A stretch of DNA of 64,000 nt from Hybos culiciformis (GCA_964007475.1 OZ023273.1:30491557-30555556), one strand, 5' to 3'; positions 1 to 12,900 are shown, numbered from the stretch's first letter. Program-made: numbers and translations. Notes: generated by a model not told the origin, from the sequence alone.

Positions 1-358
1 ATAAATATTCTTTAAAAAAATTTATATTCATCAATTATTTCAATAGAAATTTCCTTTGGGTATTTTTCTACCAACCGATTCGCTGAAACTTTTATTTCTT
101 TCTCAGATATAATCTTCAAATAACCAAATAACTTTAATTAAGTTGCAATTTTCATGCAATGATTTAAATTGCCTTGACAATCCAGATATTTCAAAATCAA
201 TAACACAGAATACTAGAACTTTTTTCTGCTATGTGAATAAAAATTAACAGATTTTTTAATAGAAAGCTACAAATTTGCTGATTTTTTATTAAAATGGGGG
301 CCCCAAAAATCGGGGGCTAATGCCATATGGCCCTGCTGACCCCTTCTATCTGGGCCTG
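1..358. other. AT-rich stretch, no gene seen
   Basis: No coding frame of note. A GC-richer segment at about 295-358 (GGGGGCCCC near 296 and CCTGCTGACCCCTTCTATCT near 332) interrupts the decayed array unit that starts at 359 and may be an old insertion end. Confidence 0.5.
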
Positions 359-842
359 GCTGAGACTAGTATAACACCAGGTACTTGATATGTCATATTT
401 GTTGAAAATAAAAGATTTAGCGATCCTTTTTTTCAAGGGAATTAATATTTTCGATGATAGGAATAATAAAAATTCCTTGCTATGTACTAAAATTATACTG
501 ATTTACAAGCTCTGAAATCCGAATTAACTGACATTTTTAAGAAGAAAAGATTTAAATATTTTAATTACTATTATTTTACCCATTAAATTCCAATATAAAA
601 TATCAAATCATTTATTTGAAATTTTAATCTTTCCAAATAGTAACAACTGAACTACTGCATCTGAAGTTACTACGATACCAGAAACGACCACAATAGTTGA
701 AAATACTTTAACACCAGTTACTCGATATATAATTTTTTTGAAAAACTAAAGATTTAGCTCCTCTTTTGTGTCAAAGAAAATAATATAGGAAATTAATATT
801 TTTGAGGATGGAAATAATTTCCTTTGTACAAAAATTATACTT
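359..842 (+). pseudogene. decayed copies of the mucin repeat unit upstream of the gene
   Basis: A partial exon remnant (359-380, ending ACACCAG|GTACTTGAT) is followed by intron-like sequence collinear with the array intron (TTGTTGAAAAT, GGAATTAATATTTTCGA, AATAATAAAAATTCC, ACCCATTAAATT, CATTTATTTGAAAT). A full exon remnant follows at 641-717 after CTTTCCAAATAG. The second remnant is 77 bp rather than 72, so it is out of frame, carries an in-frame TAG and has lost the GT directly after CCAG. A second intron remnant runs to about 842, where a transposon begins. These copies sit before the promoter, so they are relics of a longer array or of a neighbouring paralogue. Confidence 0.75.
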
Positions 843-2058
843 TAGACTGCATATTTTTGCATATTTGCATATTTTGCATATCAACGTATATTTTATTATC
901 GTCCATGAAACAGGAATATGTCCTATCACGAAGTTTTGCCACTTTTTAGGTAATGATGCATTATTATGTACTTTTTGATGACACGTCGATCAGTCGTACT
1001 CAGAAAAATTAGAAAAAATCCATTACATGCTTTTTTAGCACAATTAAAAAATGTACTATCAATTTGACACACATTTTTGTAAGGGAAAAACTACTAAGTA
1101 CCTCCAATTACTTCTGAACGAAGTGTCCGCGTGCGCGCCAAAATTACATTTGGTTTTTTTAGGATATATTCTGAACAAAGTGTCCGCTTGCTCGCCAAAA
1201 TTTGGTTTTTTTAGGATATATTCCTGTTTCATGGACGATATCTTGTTTTCTATCTTGTGAAGTTAAGAAATTAAGTACTATTGTTTCATTAGTAGTAATA
1301 AATATTATAATAGAGTACGACGGCATAGTACTTCCTACCGAATTTTAAAACACACTATCAAAAATAATGCGCGAAATCGACGATAAAAAATGGATTCGCT
1401 GAAAAAAATTTACTAAAATTTGCATTGATTTGTTTTTTAAATTTTGTTGTTGTAGTAGTCAATATTTCGTCGAAAAGGTAACATTTTTTGATGTGTTCTG
1501 GCGATATTTCTTATTAAATTTGTGAAAAGTTTCGTGAAAATGTTAAATGTAACTTAGAAAAATTTGTAGTTCTTTTGTGGTGAAAGTGAATTATTTGGTA
1601 AGTTTTTTCAGTTACCAAAAAATTAATCAAAAAATTTACAAAATTGTTTTTTAATGTTTTTGAATCGGTCTTATTTGTTTTAATAGAAACTAAAACGTTT
1701 TTGGAAACGGTATTACTTTAAAGGAATTGTTGAATTGATGCTGCTACAATTTGAATCGCTTTGAATTATAATTGAATATTTTTATCAATTGAATAACTAA
1801 TTTTAGTGTGAAATAATAATTTTTTTTTCAATAATTGTTTTTTTCTCTAATGAATTTTCTGCATTTTTGCATGTGTTTGCATATATTTGCATATTTTGTG
1901 CATATTTGCTGCATATGCACTTGCATAAATTTTGCATAAAAAAGGCATATTTCGATATGTTAACGAAAATCTCTTTTACTATTTATTAGAAGACGATATT
2001 GAAAGTATATTCCTTTTTTAACCTGAAAACAAAAAATTGCATATAAATCCGCAGTCTA
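843..2058. mobile_element. putative DNA transposon remnant with TAGACTGC ends
   Basis: The ends are TAGACTGC (843-850) and its complement GCAGTCTA (2051-2058), which includes a flanking TA on each side. Both subterminal regions are crowded with TGCATATTT-type motifs (851-880 and 1861-1955). No transposase frame is present. The perfect terminal match is only 8 bp, so the limits and family are uncertain. A smaller inverted-repeat element is nested inside. Confidence 0.4.
898..1239. mobile_element. nested foldback/MITE-like element
   Basis: A 27-bp arm at 898-924 (ATCGTCCATGAAACAGGAAT and onward) is mirrored at 1213-1239 with one mismatch. Between the arms lie two direct repeats of about 50 bp (roughly 1113-1167 and 1171-1220) sharing the AAGTGTCCGC and TTTGGTTTTTTTAGGATATA segments. 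There is no coding capacity. The short frame at 1051-1260 lies across these repeats and is not a gene. Confidence 0.55.
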
Positions 2059-2337
2059 ATAATAATAAAGCGATTTTGTGTCATTCAATAAGTTATTGCG
2101 TACATAAATTTATGAAATAATTATTAAAAAAATTTTTTTTGTGTGTAACCTAACGGAGAGAATTCGGTGTGCTTGGATTATTCGCAAGCTTGGAATAAAT
2201 GTTAATTTTTTTTATTTTTGTTTTCAATTATTCTCAAAAAGAATAAATTATTCTTCGAAACCACAACATGTAGGTTTTGAACACTTTGTTTATTTTGTAT
2301 TCTGAACTATGAATTTTGAAATTTGTTGTAGCAAATC
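2059..2337. other. AT-rich spacer between transposon remnants
   Basis: Low-complexity AT-rich DNA without a coding frame, RNA gene or recognisable repeat. Its last 8 bases (AGCAAATC, 2330-2337) are the left target duplication of the hAT-like element that follows. Confidence 0.45.
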
Positions 2338-3344
2338 CAGTGGTGGGATTCAAAATATTTAACAACCGGTTCGCATCCCGTAAAAAAAAAAATAAAACAA
2401 TTTTTTTTGTGGTTTCGAATCCTCTAAAAAGTTGTTTTAATTTTTTTAATTAGATTCTAAAAACCTTTCCAGAACAAATATATACTTTCTCATTGATAAA
2501 AACTCATAAATTTTTATATTGATGTTTCCAAATCTTGTAATTTCAAAACAAACTTGCTTGTTACACGTTTATTACTTTGTAAAAGCATATTTTTACTCTT
2601 ATTCAGTTCTTTACTCACAGTATTCACATAACATAGTTAAAGAAAAAGGAGATTAATACGTAAAACGCTTGACAAAGTATTTCTTTCCAGTATTTCTTTT
2701 ATAAATTAATAAAAAAGCAAGAAAAAAATCGTTTTATTGTAAATTGTACGCGCATCACCTGTCGAGATACTCATCGTGTGAAAGTAGTTTTTAAATTTTT
2801 AGATAACACCATAAAGGAAGTATAAATAGAGGAATTAGTTCCATACAAAAAATGCTAATAAAAATAGTGAAACAAAAAGTCCATATAACAACCCCATGAG
2901 CTTTTTTTTGTATTTTTTAGACTTCCACTCTCACAAAAGCTTTTAAAACTTTAAAAATTGTATAGAACTGTTGTTATTGTTGAAGTTTTAAGAGCATTTG
3001 TGAGATTGGAATTCTCAAAAAATATAAAAAAAGATTTTTTGTTTCACTATTTTTATTTGCATTTTTTGTATGGGACTAGTTCCTCTATTTCTATTTTATA
3101 CTTCCTTTATGATAACACACAGATCGAAAGACAAACATCATGTTTTTATATAATTGAAATTTTATTTTTAATACAAATTTCAATGTAAATTTAAATTGGG
3201 TAGTTGAGAAATTGACACGGAGGGACTGTTAAAACAGTCAATTTTCGCGAACGTACAAATTTTAGGAAACGGTTCGAGCGAATCTTAAATATTTTAGGAA
3301 ACGGTTCGCGCGAACTGGTGCGAACCGGCTGAATCGCACCACTG
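2338..3344. mobile_element. non-autonomous hAT-like transposon
   Basis: The left end CAGTGGTGGGATTC (2338) is mirrored by GAATCGCACCACTG at the right end (3344), with related GGTTCG sequence further in. The flanks carry 8-bp near-identical duplications, AGCAAATC (2330-2337) and AGCATATC (3345-3352), one mismatch apart. CAG-starting terminal repeats with 8-bp target duplications are typical of the hAT superfamily. It has no transposase and contains the nested palindromic MITE at 2810-3110. Confidence 0.7.
2810..3110. mobile_element. palindromic MITE nested in the hAT-like element, 8-bp target duplication
   Basis: About 300 bp that fold into one long imperfect hairpin: CATAAAGGAAGTATAAATAG (2810) through CACTCTCACAAAAGC (2926) pairs with its mirror ending CTTCCTTTAT (3110). 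The same 8 bp, GATAACAC, flank it on both sides (2802-2809 and 3111-3118), a target-site duplication. The frame at 2958-3188 runs through one arm and is not a gene. Confidence 0.75.
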
Positions 3345-3352
3345 AGCATATC

Positions 3353-3687
3353 CGATCGTCTGTGTAGAAAACCTGCAGTATTAAACATTTGTTTTTTACA
3401 ATACTAGATTGTAATGTTATATTAAGCTGCAATCGTCTTTATTAAATAATTTTTTGGTAAGATAGAAAGATTCTATTTGTTCTTACAAAGAGAATGAACG
3501 AAAATTTTAGTACACATTTATAATAATTAAAATAATGTTTACTTTTCGGCCTAATAATTAAAATTGAAAAAAAAAAACAAAAATAATTGTTATTTATCTA
3601 GTAATAAATAACACATTTTCAAATATTTTCATTCCCAAAATTATTTACTTTAATATTCTAAAGTAAATTTCAACTGGAATGAAAAGA
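3353..3687. other. upstream region of the mucin-like gene
   Basis: AT-rich sequence between the hAT-like element and the TATA box. No frame or RNA gene is seen. Any proximal enhancer or tissue-specific element would most simply lie here, but I recognise no specific binding site. Confidence 0.35.
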
Positions 3688-3695
3688 TATAAAAG
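3688..3695 (+). promoter_or_regulatory. TATA box of the mucin-like gene
   Basis: TATAAAAG lies 79 bp upstream of the chosen ATG. Initiator-like TCA sequences follow about 20-24 bp downstream (near 3708-3712), so transcription probably begins around 3708-3720. A very short upstream reading frame (ATG at 3736, four codons, stop at 3748) would fall in the leader if the start site is there. The position is typical of an insect gene with a short leader; the exact start site cannot be fixed from sequence. Confidence 0.6.
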
Positions 3696-3766
3696 GCTTA
3701 AATTTTCATTCACGAATAACTAGAATTATTTTGCTATGTCTAACAGTTAGAAGAACAATAGACAAA

Positions 3767-3926
3767 ATGCAATTTTTTAAATTTATTTTCCTTTTGTTGT
3801 TTACTGTGCAAAATTCATATCAGCAATCTTCAGAATCAACTACTTCAGAACCAACAACAGCAGCATTGACTACAACTGCTGAAACTACAACAACGCCAGC
3901 AGTTACTACAACATTAGCAGAAACAG
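3767..3926 (+). CDS. exon 1: signal peptide and Ser/Thr-rich start of the mucin-like protein
   Basis: The ATG at 3767 has a good insect context (ACAAAATG) and opens MQFFKFIFLLLFTVQNSYQ, a classic signal peptide: one Lys, a hydrophobic core (FIFLLLFTV) and probable cleavage near residues 17-20. The remaining ~34 residues are rich in Ser, Thr, Glu and Ala. The tail contains AETTTTP followed by Ala-Val-Thr-Thr-Thr, very like the end of one repeat exon joined to the start of the next. The exon ends AACAG|GTATCT in phase 1, matching the phase of all downstream exons. An in-frame upstream start at 3731 (not ATG) was rejected because it would bury the signal peptide. Confidence 0.75.
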
Positions 3927-6900
3927 GTATCTTTTGAATAATTTCTGACTAAATCCTAAATAATAACAAAATTAGTAATTAAACACGTTGTACTTAAAAA
4001 CAATAGGCCTGGTAAGGAAGTGTTCAGGGCGGTTCAAGAACAGATGACCTAGAAAAATATCATCATTGATCTTTTCTGTAGTTCGAAAATAACTAAAAAA
4101 TTCCACTACTCTTTTCGGAAGAAATACTGAACTTAACATACATAATATTATGTACAAAAACACAGTCATAGTTTCAGATTTCAGTATATTTGCCCAGTTT
4201 TCCGTGCGTTCAACGAAGTGACACACTTCTTTCATCACAGCGACAAAGTAATAAAATTATTTACATTCAATCGCCTTTCTAATCGTTCGTATAATCGTTT
4301 TTCTAATCTAGTAAAAATATATATTTATGTTTATAATATAATTAGTTAGTTACTAAAAACAAAAAAATGTGATTGGCAATAAATATTAAACAAACATTAA
4401 CAAAAAATTCGATTTCTTAATTTTTTATAGACAAAAACTTAAAGAAAACTAATTGACTTTTTGTGCTTAAATTAAAATTTGTCAATATTTTAGTGAAGAA
4501 AGCACCTAGATGGCATACCCTCCGCCATATTTTTTCCCTTTTTCCTTGATTCTACTTATTCTGTTTTCTAATAAATTACCCTGAAATACAACAACCACAA
4601 TTGAAATACAACAACCACAATTGAACACTTCGCATCTAAATTTCTTCCTAAGCTCTTCGGTTATATCATAGATTAAGAATACAGAAAGATTGGAAGCTTC
4701 ATACAACATTTTTTCAGTCTGTTTTGGTATTTTTATGTGAAGGTGTTAGTAAAACTAAATAAAATTCTTTTCATATATTGATAATTATCACGTATTTTAT
4801 TTTGTTTTACTAACACATTCACATAAAAATACCAAAAATAATGTCGTATGAAGATTCCCATCTTTCTGTATTCTTAATCTATGGTTATATATAAGTCTCT
4901 AATTTTTCTCCGTGTGACACATATTTCTCTTACTAATAAATTACCTTTCTAATAAATTACCGCGGCTCAACATTTTGTATTTAAATTTCGCAGCTAAATT
5001 TTTTGCTAAGCTGCCTTTGATTATATATTCTCCAATTTTACTCCGTGTACATGTAAAGAACCATCAATTTCTCAAATTTAATACATTTTTCTCCTTGAAT
5101 GCTTTTATTGTATTGTGCTCGTTTAGTAAAATTCTGGAAGATTTCTTGCATTTAATTTCCTACATTAAAAACATCGAAAATTAAACATTTCAGTTTCGTT
5201 TTCCATTTAGGTGAATTGCAATACTACATTTTTAAAGGAAAATTGAATAAAAAATTAATTTTCCTGGACAAGATTTTCTCTATCAAATAAAATAACGCTT
5301 CTATTCAAATTTGACATTGTTTTATTTTTAAGTCTTTTTTAATTTAAATTCAGTTATTATTGTTGTTCCAATGTCTAAATTAAAACATTGAAAACAAAAC
5401 AAGAAAGACAAAAAACAATTATTTCGTTATTTCACAACATTATCGGGCTTACCCGGCATTGAAAAATACAAAAATATTTTCTATTTACCAATAATACAAT
5501 AACATATTTTTAAATATTTTCTTTGCTAAAATTGACTTTAATATTATTCTACATAAAAAACAGACGGTAACAATAGTTATGAAAAATTAAATAATACTTT
5601 TGTATGGATTTGAGGTATAATTTGTTGGGTTAGTTTAGCTCTTAAACTAAACTACAAGTTCAGACATTAAACTGCGCAATTGATTGATGAACACATAGCA
5701 ACGTCAGGAATCAACGCAGAAAAAAATTAAATTAAATGCGTCAAGATATTAATTTCCAATTAAATGAAGGCGCTATTTAAATTTATTTTGAATAATTATT
5801 GTATAAATGTGAACAGAAATTATATTAGAAAATAATATTTGGAAAAATACTGTCTTGAAATAAGCGAAGGAGAGACGGCTAGCAGCGGTTGCAAATTTAC
5901 CGATATCTGACCGTGTTTTAGTTTTGTAAACTTGAAAGTATTTTATCGGCTTCATTTCAATTTTTATTCAACTTTGATCCTGTCACTTGTGACTGGAATA
6001 AATTATGTGTTATATTACTTGGAGGTTAGAGTGGATTTTTTACTATCTTTACTTTAATGTATTAGTGAAATTTTATTATTTTATTCATTTTCAATTTACT
6101 ATCTTCTCTACTGGCAGGATTTCAATCAAGACAGTTGAGAAGATAATTACCTAGATAGCAGCGGCCGACTGGCAGTCGGGCATACCGGCTAAATGCCCGG
6201 TGGGCCGACAGTTTTTTTTTATTATTATATATATGCTTTACATGCTTATGAAAGTAGAATTCAAAGTAATATTTTAATAATTTATCCAAGAAGGAATTCT
6301 CTAAATTAAGCAATTAGGGGAGAGGGCTGGGTTGTGGGTCGGGCTGTGTTGAGGGTCAGGTATTTTTTTCTGTCATGCTAAGTAAATTGGCGGATCTAAC
6401 TACAGTCAAATTTTTGTTTTGATCCAAGGTAGTTTTTAAACGAACACCGAAGTGAATGAACGTATTGTTTTTTTTTTTATTTATTAAAGTTACCAAATTA
6501 CTAGGTGGGATACCTTTTATACTTAAAGAAGTACGGATTTGATAATGGGGACAGGAAATTTAGACGGGATTAAAAAGTGGGACAGTCAGTAGGTAATCAT
6601 TTACACTCTTCTTAAAGCGGCGCAAGTCGTAAATTAAACGTCCGCCAGCTGTAGGGAACAATTTTGAAGGGAGAGCATTCCACATTCTCGAGGTGCGAAT
6701 TGAAAACGAATCTCCAAAGCTCGTTCTATCACATTTGGGAATTTTGACGAAATATGGGTGTGACGTTGAAGCGGTACGTGTTTGGCGTGAGAATACTTGA
6801 AGTTGAGGAACTAGGGCTTTTACTTCCAGGGAACACGTATCCGTTCCAACAAGGTATTTATAGAAAATTGAAAGTGAACCTACATTGCGACGGTGGTTGA

Positions 6901-9900
6901 GGGATGTTAAAGAGCTGGTGGCTTGGTGATCGTTGATCAATCTAATAGCCCTTCTCTGAACTTTGTCCAGGTACTCAAGATGGGTTTTAGGAGCACCAGC
7001 CCATATATGTGAATTATATTTTAATTTCGGTCGTATGTAGGATTTGTAGATGTTTAAGAGATCAGAGGGGGGAAAGTATTGTTTACATCTTTTTAGAAAA
7101 CCTAGACATTTAGCTGCGTTCTTAGTCGTTTCGAAAATATGAATTTTCCAGCTCAAATCGCTGGTTATTTTCGAACCTAAAATGTCAAGGTTTCCAGATT
7201 TTGCAATACTCTCGCCTTGAAAAGAAAGTTGGGGTTCGAACGTTGACAGCTTTCTGGAAATAAGGCAGCTTTGCGTTTTAGAAGCGATAAACTCAACTCT
7301 GTTGAGAAGACCCCATTGTGAAATTTTGGATAGGTCGTGATTTATGCTACTTTGTAGAAAATTTCGTTTCGTAGTAACAGCATTTGAAGATGTTGAGTTC
7401 CTATTAATAAAATCGTAGCATGCCACCAAGTTACTGTCATCGGCGAAGCTGTGGATGTGATTGAGTGTTGATTGCAGAAGGTCATTAATGAAGATTAAAA
7501 AGAGGGTTGGGGAGAGAACACACCTTTGGGATACACCGGAGTTGATATTAAAAATATGTGACTGGTATCCATCCACAACAGCACGAATAGAACGGCCAGA
7601 CAAGAAGTTGCTGATCCAATTGACAAAGGCTGATCCTAGACCCATTGATTTAACTTTAGAAATCAGGACCGAGTGCCACACTCGATCGAAAGCCTTAGCT
7701 ATATCCAAAGCAACAACACAAGCCTCACCGGAGTTGTGAAGACTGGCGTTGAGCTTGTGGGATAAATATGTCATCAGGTCACCAGTCGATCTATTCGTAC
7801 GAAAACCATATTGCTGGTCATTTAGCAATTTGTTGCATTCAAGGTATTTTTTGACTTTATTGTTTATTAGGGATTCCATTACTTTGGAAAGAATAGAAGT
7901 AAGCGCAATGGGCCTGTAGTTAGAGGGATCGCATTTATCGCCTTTTTTTGCAATAGGCTGAACATGCACAACTTTCCACTTGGTGGGGTAAATGCCAAGT
8001 GAATATGAAAGATAGAAAAGGTTGCGCAGAGGTTTAGCTAGAACAGAGGCAGTATGTTTTAGGACAAGATGCATAATCCATGTGTTATACAAGATGCATA
8101 ATCCATGTGTTAAAATCGATAAAAAAGTGATATTAAAATTTCGTATCGGTGAATTGAATGCATTAACATTTAGTTTAAATCTTATATTTTTCGAATTGGT
8201 ATGATATTGTGATGATATACGAGTCAAAAAATTCGAGGTGACCCACAACCAGGGCTGTGGAGTCGGAGTCGTGGAGTCGGAGTCGGAGTCGGTAGTTATT
8301 TTTGCTTGTTAAGAGTCGGAGTCGGAGTCGACAAAATAAAGCCGACTCCGACTCCAAAACTATTAAACTTATTAAATTAAATAACACATTTTTATAATTA
8401 TATTTTTATAATTAAATTTAACAAAGCAACAAAATCCAATAAAAATATATTATCACAATTTTTTGGCTTACTGGGAAAATTACGGGAAATACCCTTTTAT
8501 GTTCATATTAAAATTTATGGCAATTTCGGAAAATACTATTTTTTATAATTGCTGGTGCGGGTACAGAAAGTATAGAACATTGTAGTCCAAGAGCTCGCAA
8601 CGTAAGAAATCACGTGATTTTAGCAAGGCTCATTTTTTAATATAATGTTTCATGCTACGGTGCAGGACGAATAAAGGTAGTCTGGCTGTCAGACGAAGTT
8701 GCGTTTACCCGTGGGAGCAGAACCAAGTAGGTTAAAAAAATGCAAAATTACATGAAAAAAACAGATTGCTTTTAAATGACATAGGTCTGGCATCCATTTA
8801 GCAACGGTATTCCCGTCTGGCAAATTGGATGTAGTCTATATAAGATCCAATCTATAACATATAAAAATTTCAACCTTGCTAAAATGACGTGAAATTGTTG
8901 TTTTTTTTTTGTCATAAATCAAGGTCTGGCACGGTCTTAACAACTCCGAATCCGTCTGGCAATGATGCATTAACATTTCATATAATAAGCACAAACAAAT
9001 GACATAAAAAGAAATCGTGCTATTATCACGTAATTTTGCATTTTTTCTTTGACCCACCTGGATCTGCTCCCACGGGTAAACGCAACGTCATCTGACAGCC
9101 AGACTACCCTTATGGGTCCTGCACCGTAGCATGGAACAATATATTAAAAAATGAGCCTTGCTAAAATCACGTGCCAAAAACGTTGCGAGCTCTTAGACTA
9201 TTGGTATCAGACAGAGAGTCAAAGTAGGAGTCGGAGTCGGAGTCGCCAAAGAAAAAAATGAGGAGTCGGAGTCGGAGTTGGAGTCGGTAATTTTGTTGAC
9301 CGACCCACAGCCCTGCCCACAACCCACCCACTATTTTTTTTCGATATTTTTTCAAGTGCTCACAAAAATGGTCATAAATTTTTTTGAGTTTTTTGAATCA
9401 CTATACTTTCTTCGGAGAAAAGTTGCGTAAGAACATAACCTTTCCAACAAGGTATAACACTACATACTTTATTTTGATAATTTAGGACTTACAACCCAGA
9501 CCTCTCCCCTACATATTTAAATTATTGGTCCGATTTCATAAAATTTATTTCTTTAAATAAGTGTTTGTTTGCTTTTTAATTAAGAAAACCGAGTAATGTG
9601 GGCCGAAAGTTTTTTTTTAATATTATATGTTCTTTACAAGCTTACGAAACTAGAATTCAAAGTAATATATTAATAATTTAATTATCCAAGAAGAAATTCT
9701 CTAAATTAAGCAATTACATATTTGAATTATTGAGGCCGATTTCATAAAATTTATTTCTTTAAATAAGTGTTTGTTTCCATTTTAATTGGCAAAACCGAGT
9801 AGTATATATCTGTCTTGAATATTTACGCTAACCGTATTTGAAAAAACAAAAAAGTGGAATATTTTTTATTTTTATATATAAAGTAAAATTATTTGAATTG

Positions 9901-12900
9901 TTTTTTTTTTTTTTGGAATTTAAATATAGTTTATTATTTACTGTTTTGGGAATTTTTTCATTTAAAAATTTTTCTCTTCTCGCTAGCCTAGTTCCTTTTG
10001 AAATACCCGGGCCGAATTTTGGTGCCATTCCGTCACTGCTGGATAGTCACAGTCAGAAAAAAAACAAATAATTTTTTTTTTACCTTGTTTTTTTTTATCA
10101 CTATTCTCAAAAAAAAAAAATAACAAAAAAATTTAATACAAAAAAAGAATGATAAAAATCTTGATAGAAATCAGGATAGTAAAAAAGACACCCAATCAAC
10201 TATCTTCTTAGAAACACAGATAAGAAAAACACATACAATGATCTATACTATCCGGACAGTTTACTATCCAGTCTAATCTCTGCGTTAGAAAGAATTTTGT
10301 TCCTAAATCTACAAAACTTTAATTTGCTTTCAAAATTTATTGTTATAAAATTAAACTAGTCAATAAGCTGATTCTAAACCCTTTCTCTGGGTACGGATTG
10401 ATGCACAAAACACAATGACACTATGTTGAAACTTATTTTTCTATGGTAGTGTCGGTACATACCGAAAAGCACATTTGTTATAAGTTTTTGGATATTTGTG
10501 CTAATTGAACACAGACGGAAATCAAAATATGAAACGCCTTGAGCTGATTATGCTGATAATCGCCCAGTTGAACTTCTTTCAGTAATACTTTTTGTACTGA
10601 TCAAGATTTCAATTATTTTTATTATTGAAACAATGATTATTGTTCCGTTCGTGAGAAACTGAAGTAGGTGATATTTATTTTTAGGAACTTGGTCAATAAT
10701 ATTTGCCATCTCGGCGGCATATTCTAAATCTAATACGTTAGAAATGAATTTGCATCATTTCCAATCAGAGTTTTACGATTCGATTTTTACTGTTACCATT
10801 ATGTGATTTGTCAGGTAGCTGCTTTTTTCCTTATGTATTGTTTATTTAAAGATACGACTATAATAACTGAATTTTGTATTATTGAAGCTAATTTTGATGC
10901 CAATTTTAGTTTCGCCTGGTAAATATATCCGCGTAACCGAATTGGAAACACTATATTTGAGGCCTAGATAAAATTTAAGATCGTTTCCCTTAGAAAAAGA
11001 AAATAAATAAATATTTCATAGAAAAAGGGATAAATATTAATTTATTACTGACTTTTGTTTTGTGATGGTGGGATGTACAATCTTTCCAATGTCTAAATTT
11101 AAAAAAAAAAAAAACAAAATTCTAATCGTAGGAATAAAAAAAAGAAGAATTTATTCTTCTTAATTTTTTTCGAAATTTTATTCTAAATTTTAAGTTAAAC
11201 GTTTATGTTTATGTTGAGGTTAGGAATTGTGGTTTTCGAATTAAAACAAAAAGAAAGGCAAAATTTTAAATCTTTATTTATGTTTAATTTATAAAATTAA
11301 ATCTATTTAATTTAGTAGTTTTATGGCTCGATCATAGCTAATATCGCAAAGCAATTAAGAGCTACCGTGAAAACCGACTTTCTGCGTTATTTCTTAATTA
11401 ATTTAAATAAAAATTATAAAATACGCAATATATTAATTTTATTGATTTTTTGTAAAAAAAATTTCTTAAAATAATTAATTAGAAAACTCAATTTTTTTTT
11501 TTTTTTGCTCCTGAAAGAATTGACTACATCACAAAATATTTTTTTTGTTTCTTTTTCACTCCGTTCTTTTTGCATCGAAATTTGGTTTTGCGGCATTTTT
11601 CTGTCACAATCATATTATAGAAAAAACAAAAGCAGTTGTTTGCAGTAGATTTTTTTTGCGTTCAGGTAACATTTGCTGTGAACAGGTTTCATTCCTTCAA
11701 AAATTGCTTTGCGTTATTAGCTTTGCGGTATTAAGGCCGGTATTCAACTGAAGATAAAGTACAAGATAAATTTTATCTTGAAAAGGAACATTATTGAGTG
11801 AGATAAAAATTGACACTAAATATATTTTGATAAAAACTACCTCAACAATTTTATTTTTAATTTACTTATCTCCCAACTTTCATCCATTTTATTTAATTAA
11901 TTTTACCAATATTATTTTATTTTATTAAATTAAACAATTATTTTAATTTTAATATTTTTTACCAATTTCAGTTTAGAAATTATTTTAGTTTCTGATTTTT
12001 GTTTGTTTTCGTCAAACAACAAACGTCAAATTCTTTTTACACGACCTAATGTTAAAATTTATCTTGAAAAGAATGTTCAAAACATTCTTTGCAAGATAAA
12101 TTTTTGAAATAAAATTTATTTGAGTGAAAATATTTTCATACAATTTTTACTCAGATAAATTTCCATTTATCTTCAGTTGGGTACCGATAAATTAAATTCA
12201 CTCAACTAAAATTTATCTCAGATAAAATTTTATATGAAAAAGTTGATTTTATCTCCAGTTGAATACCGACCTTTAGCATTAAATTGTTTCTTTAAATTAT
12301 TTTTAAATATTTCAATTAAACGCTTTTAATCGTATGATACATAACTGCGCCTGCCCCGTACAAAAAATCTAATACAACTTAAAAATATTTGTTTGGATTT
12401 TGTTTTTTAACCTTTGTACAAATTTGGATTGTGAACATTTATCTTTTGATTATTGGGATTATGATTTATTTCGATTTTTAACATTTTGATTTTGAGATTT
12501 GGATTATGATCTTTGGATTTTAAGATTTGGATGATGATCTTTGGATTTTGAGATTTTGGTTATGATCTTTGGATTTTGAGATTTGGATTATGTAGCATAT
12601 CCAATTAGGATCACGCCCATAATAAAAAAAATCTTAATGCATCAAAATTCAAATTTTGACAAAAATCCAAATGTTCAAAACCCAAATGTTCACAAAACAA
12701 GTGCTCAGAATCTAAATTTTGAATATCCAAACGTTTAATATCCAAATCAATTAAAATCCTAACAGATGAAAATCCTATTAAAAAAAGAATATTAATCGCT
12801 GCGAAAATTAATAGACAACTATCTGTAAAGACTTTTCACTTAATTAAAAATTCAAATTGGTAAAATTATTTTCCGCTAGCCGCCCGCCGGAAGAAAATTA

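Noticed and set aside
1051..1260. 69-codon plus-strand frame
   Set aside because: It lies across direct repeats and the arm of a foldback element, so its internal peptide repeats reflect DNA repeats.
3191..4709. Several minus-strand frames of 65-88 codons around the mucin promoter and exon 1
   Set aside because: They overlap transposon ends or AT-rich intron, lack good start context and show no recognisable domain.
7461..7739. Plus-strand 92-codon frame
   Set aside because: It is antisense to the LINE reverse-transcriptase frame and carries no domain.
9838..10071. 77-codon Phe/Lys-rich plus-strand frame
   Set aside because: Composition follows the T-runs, an overlapping frame exists on the other strand, and no signal beyond chance hydrophobicity is present.
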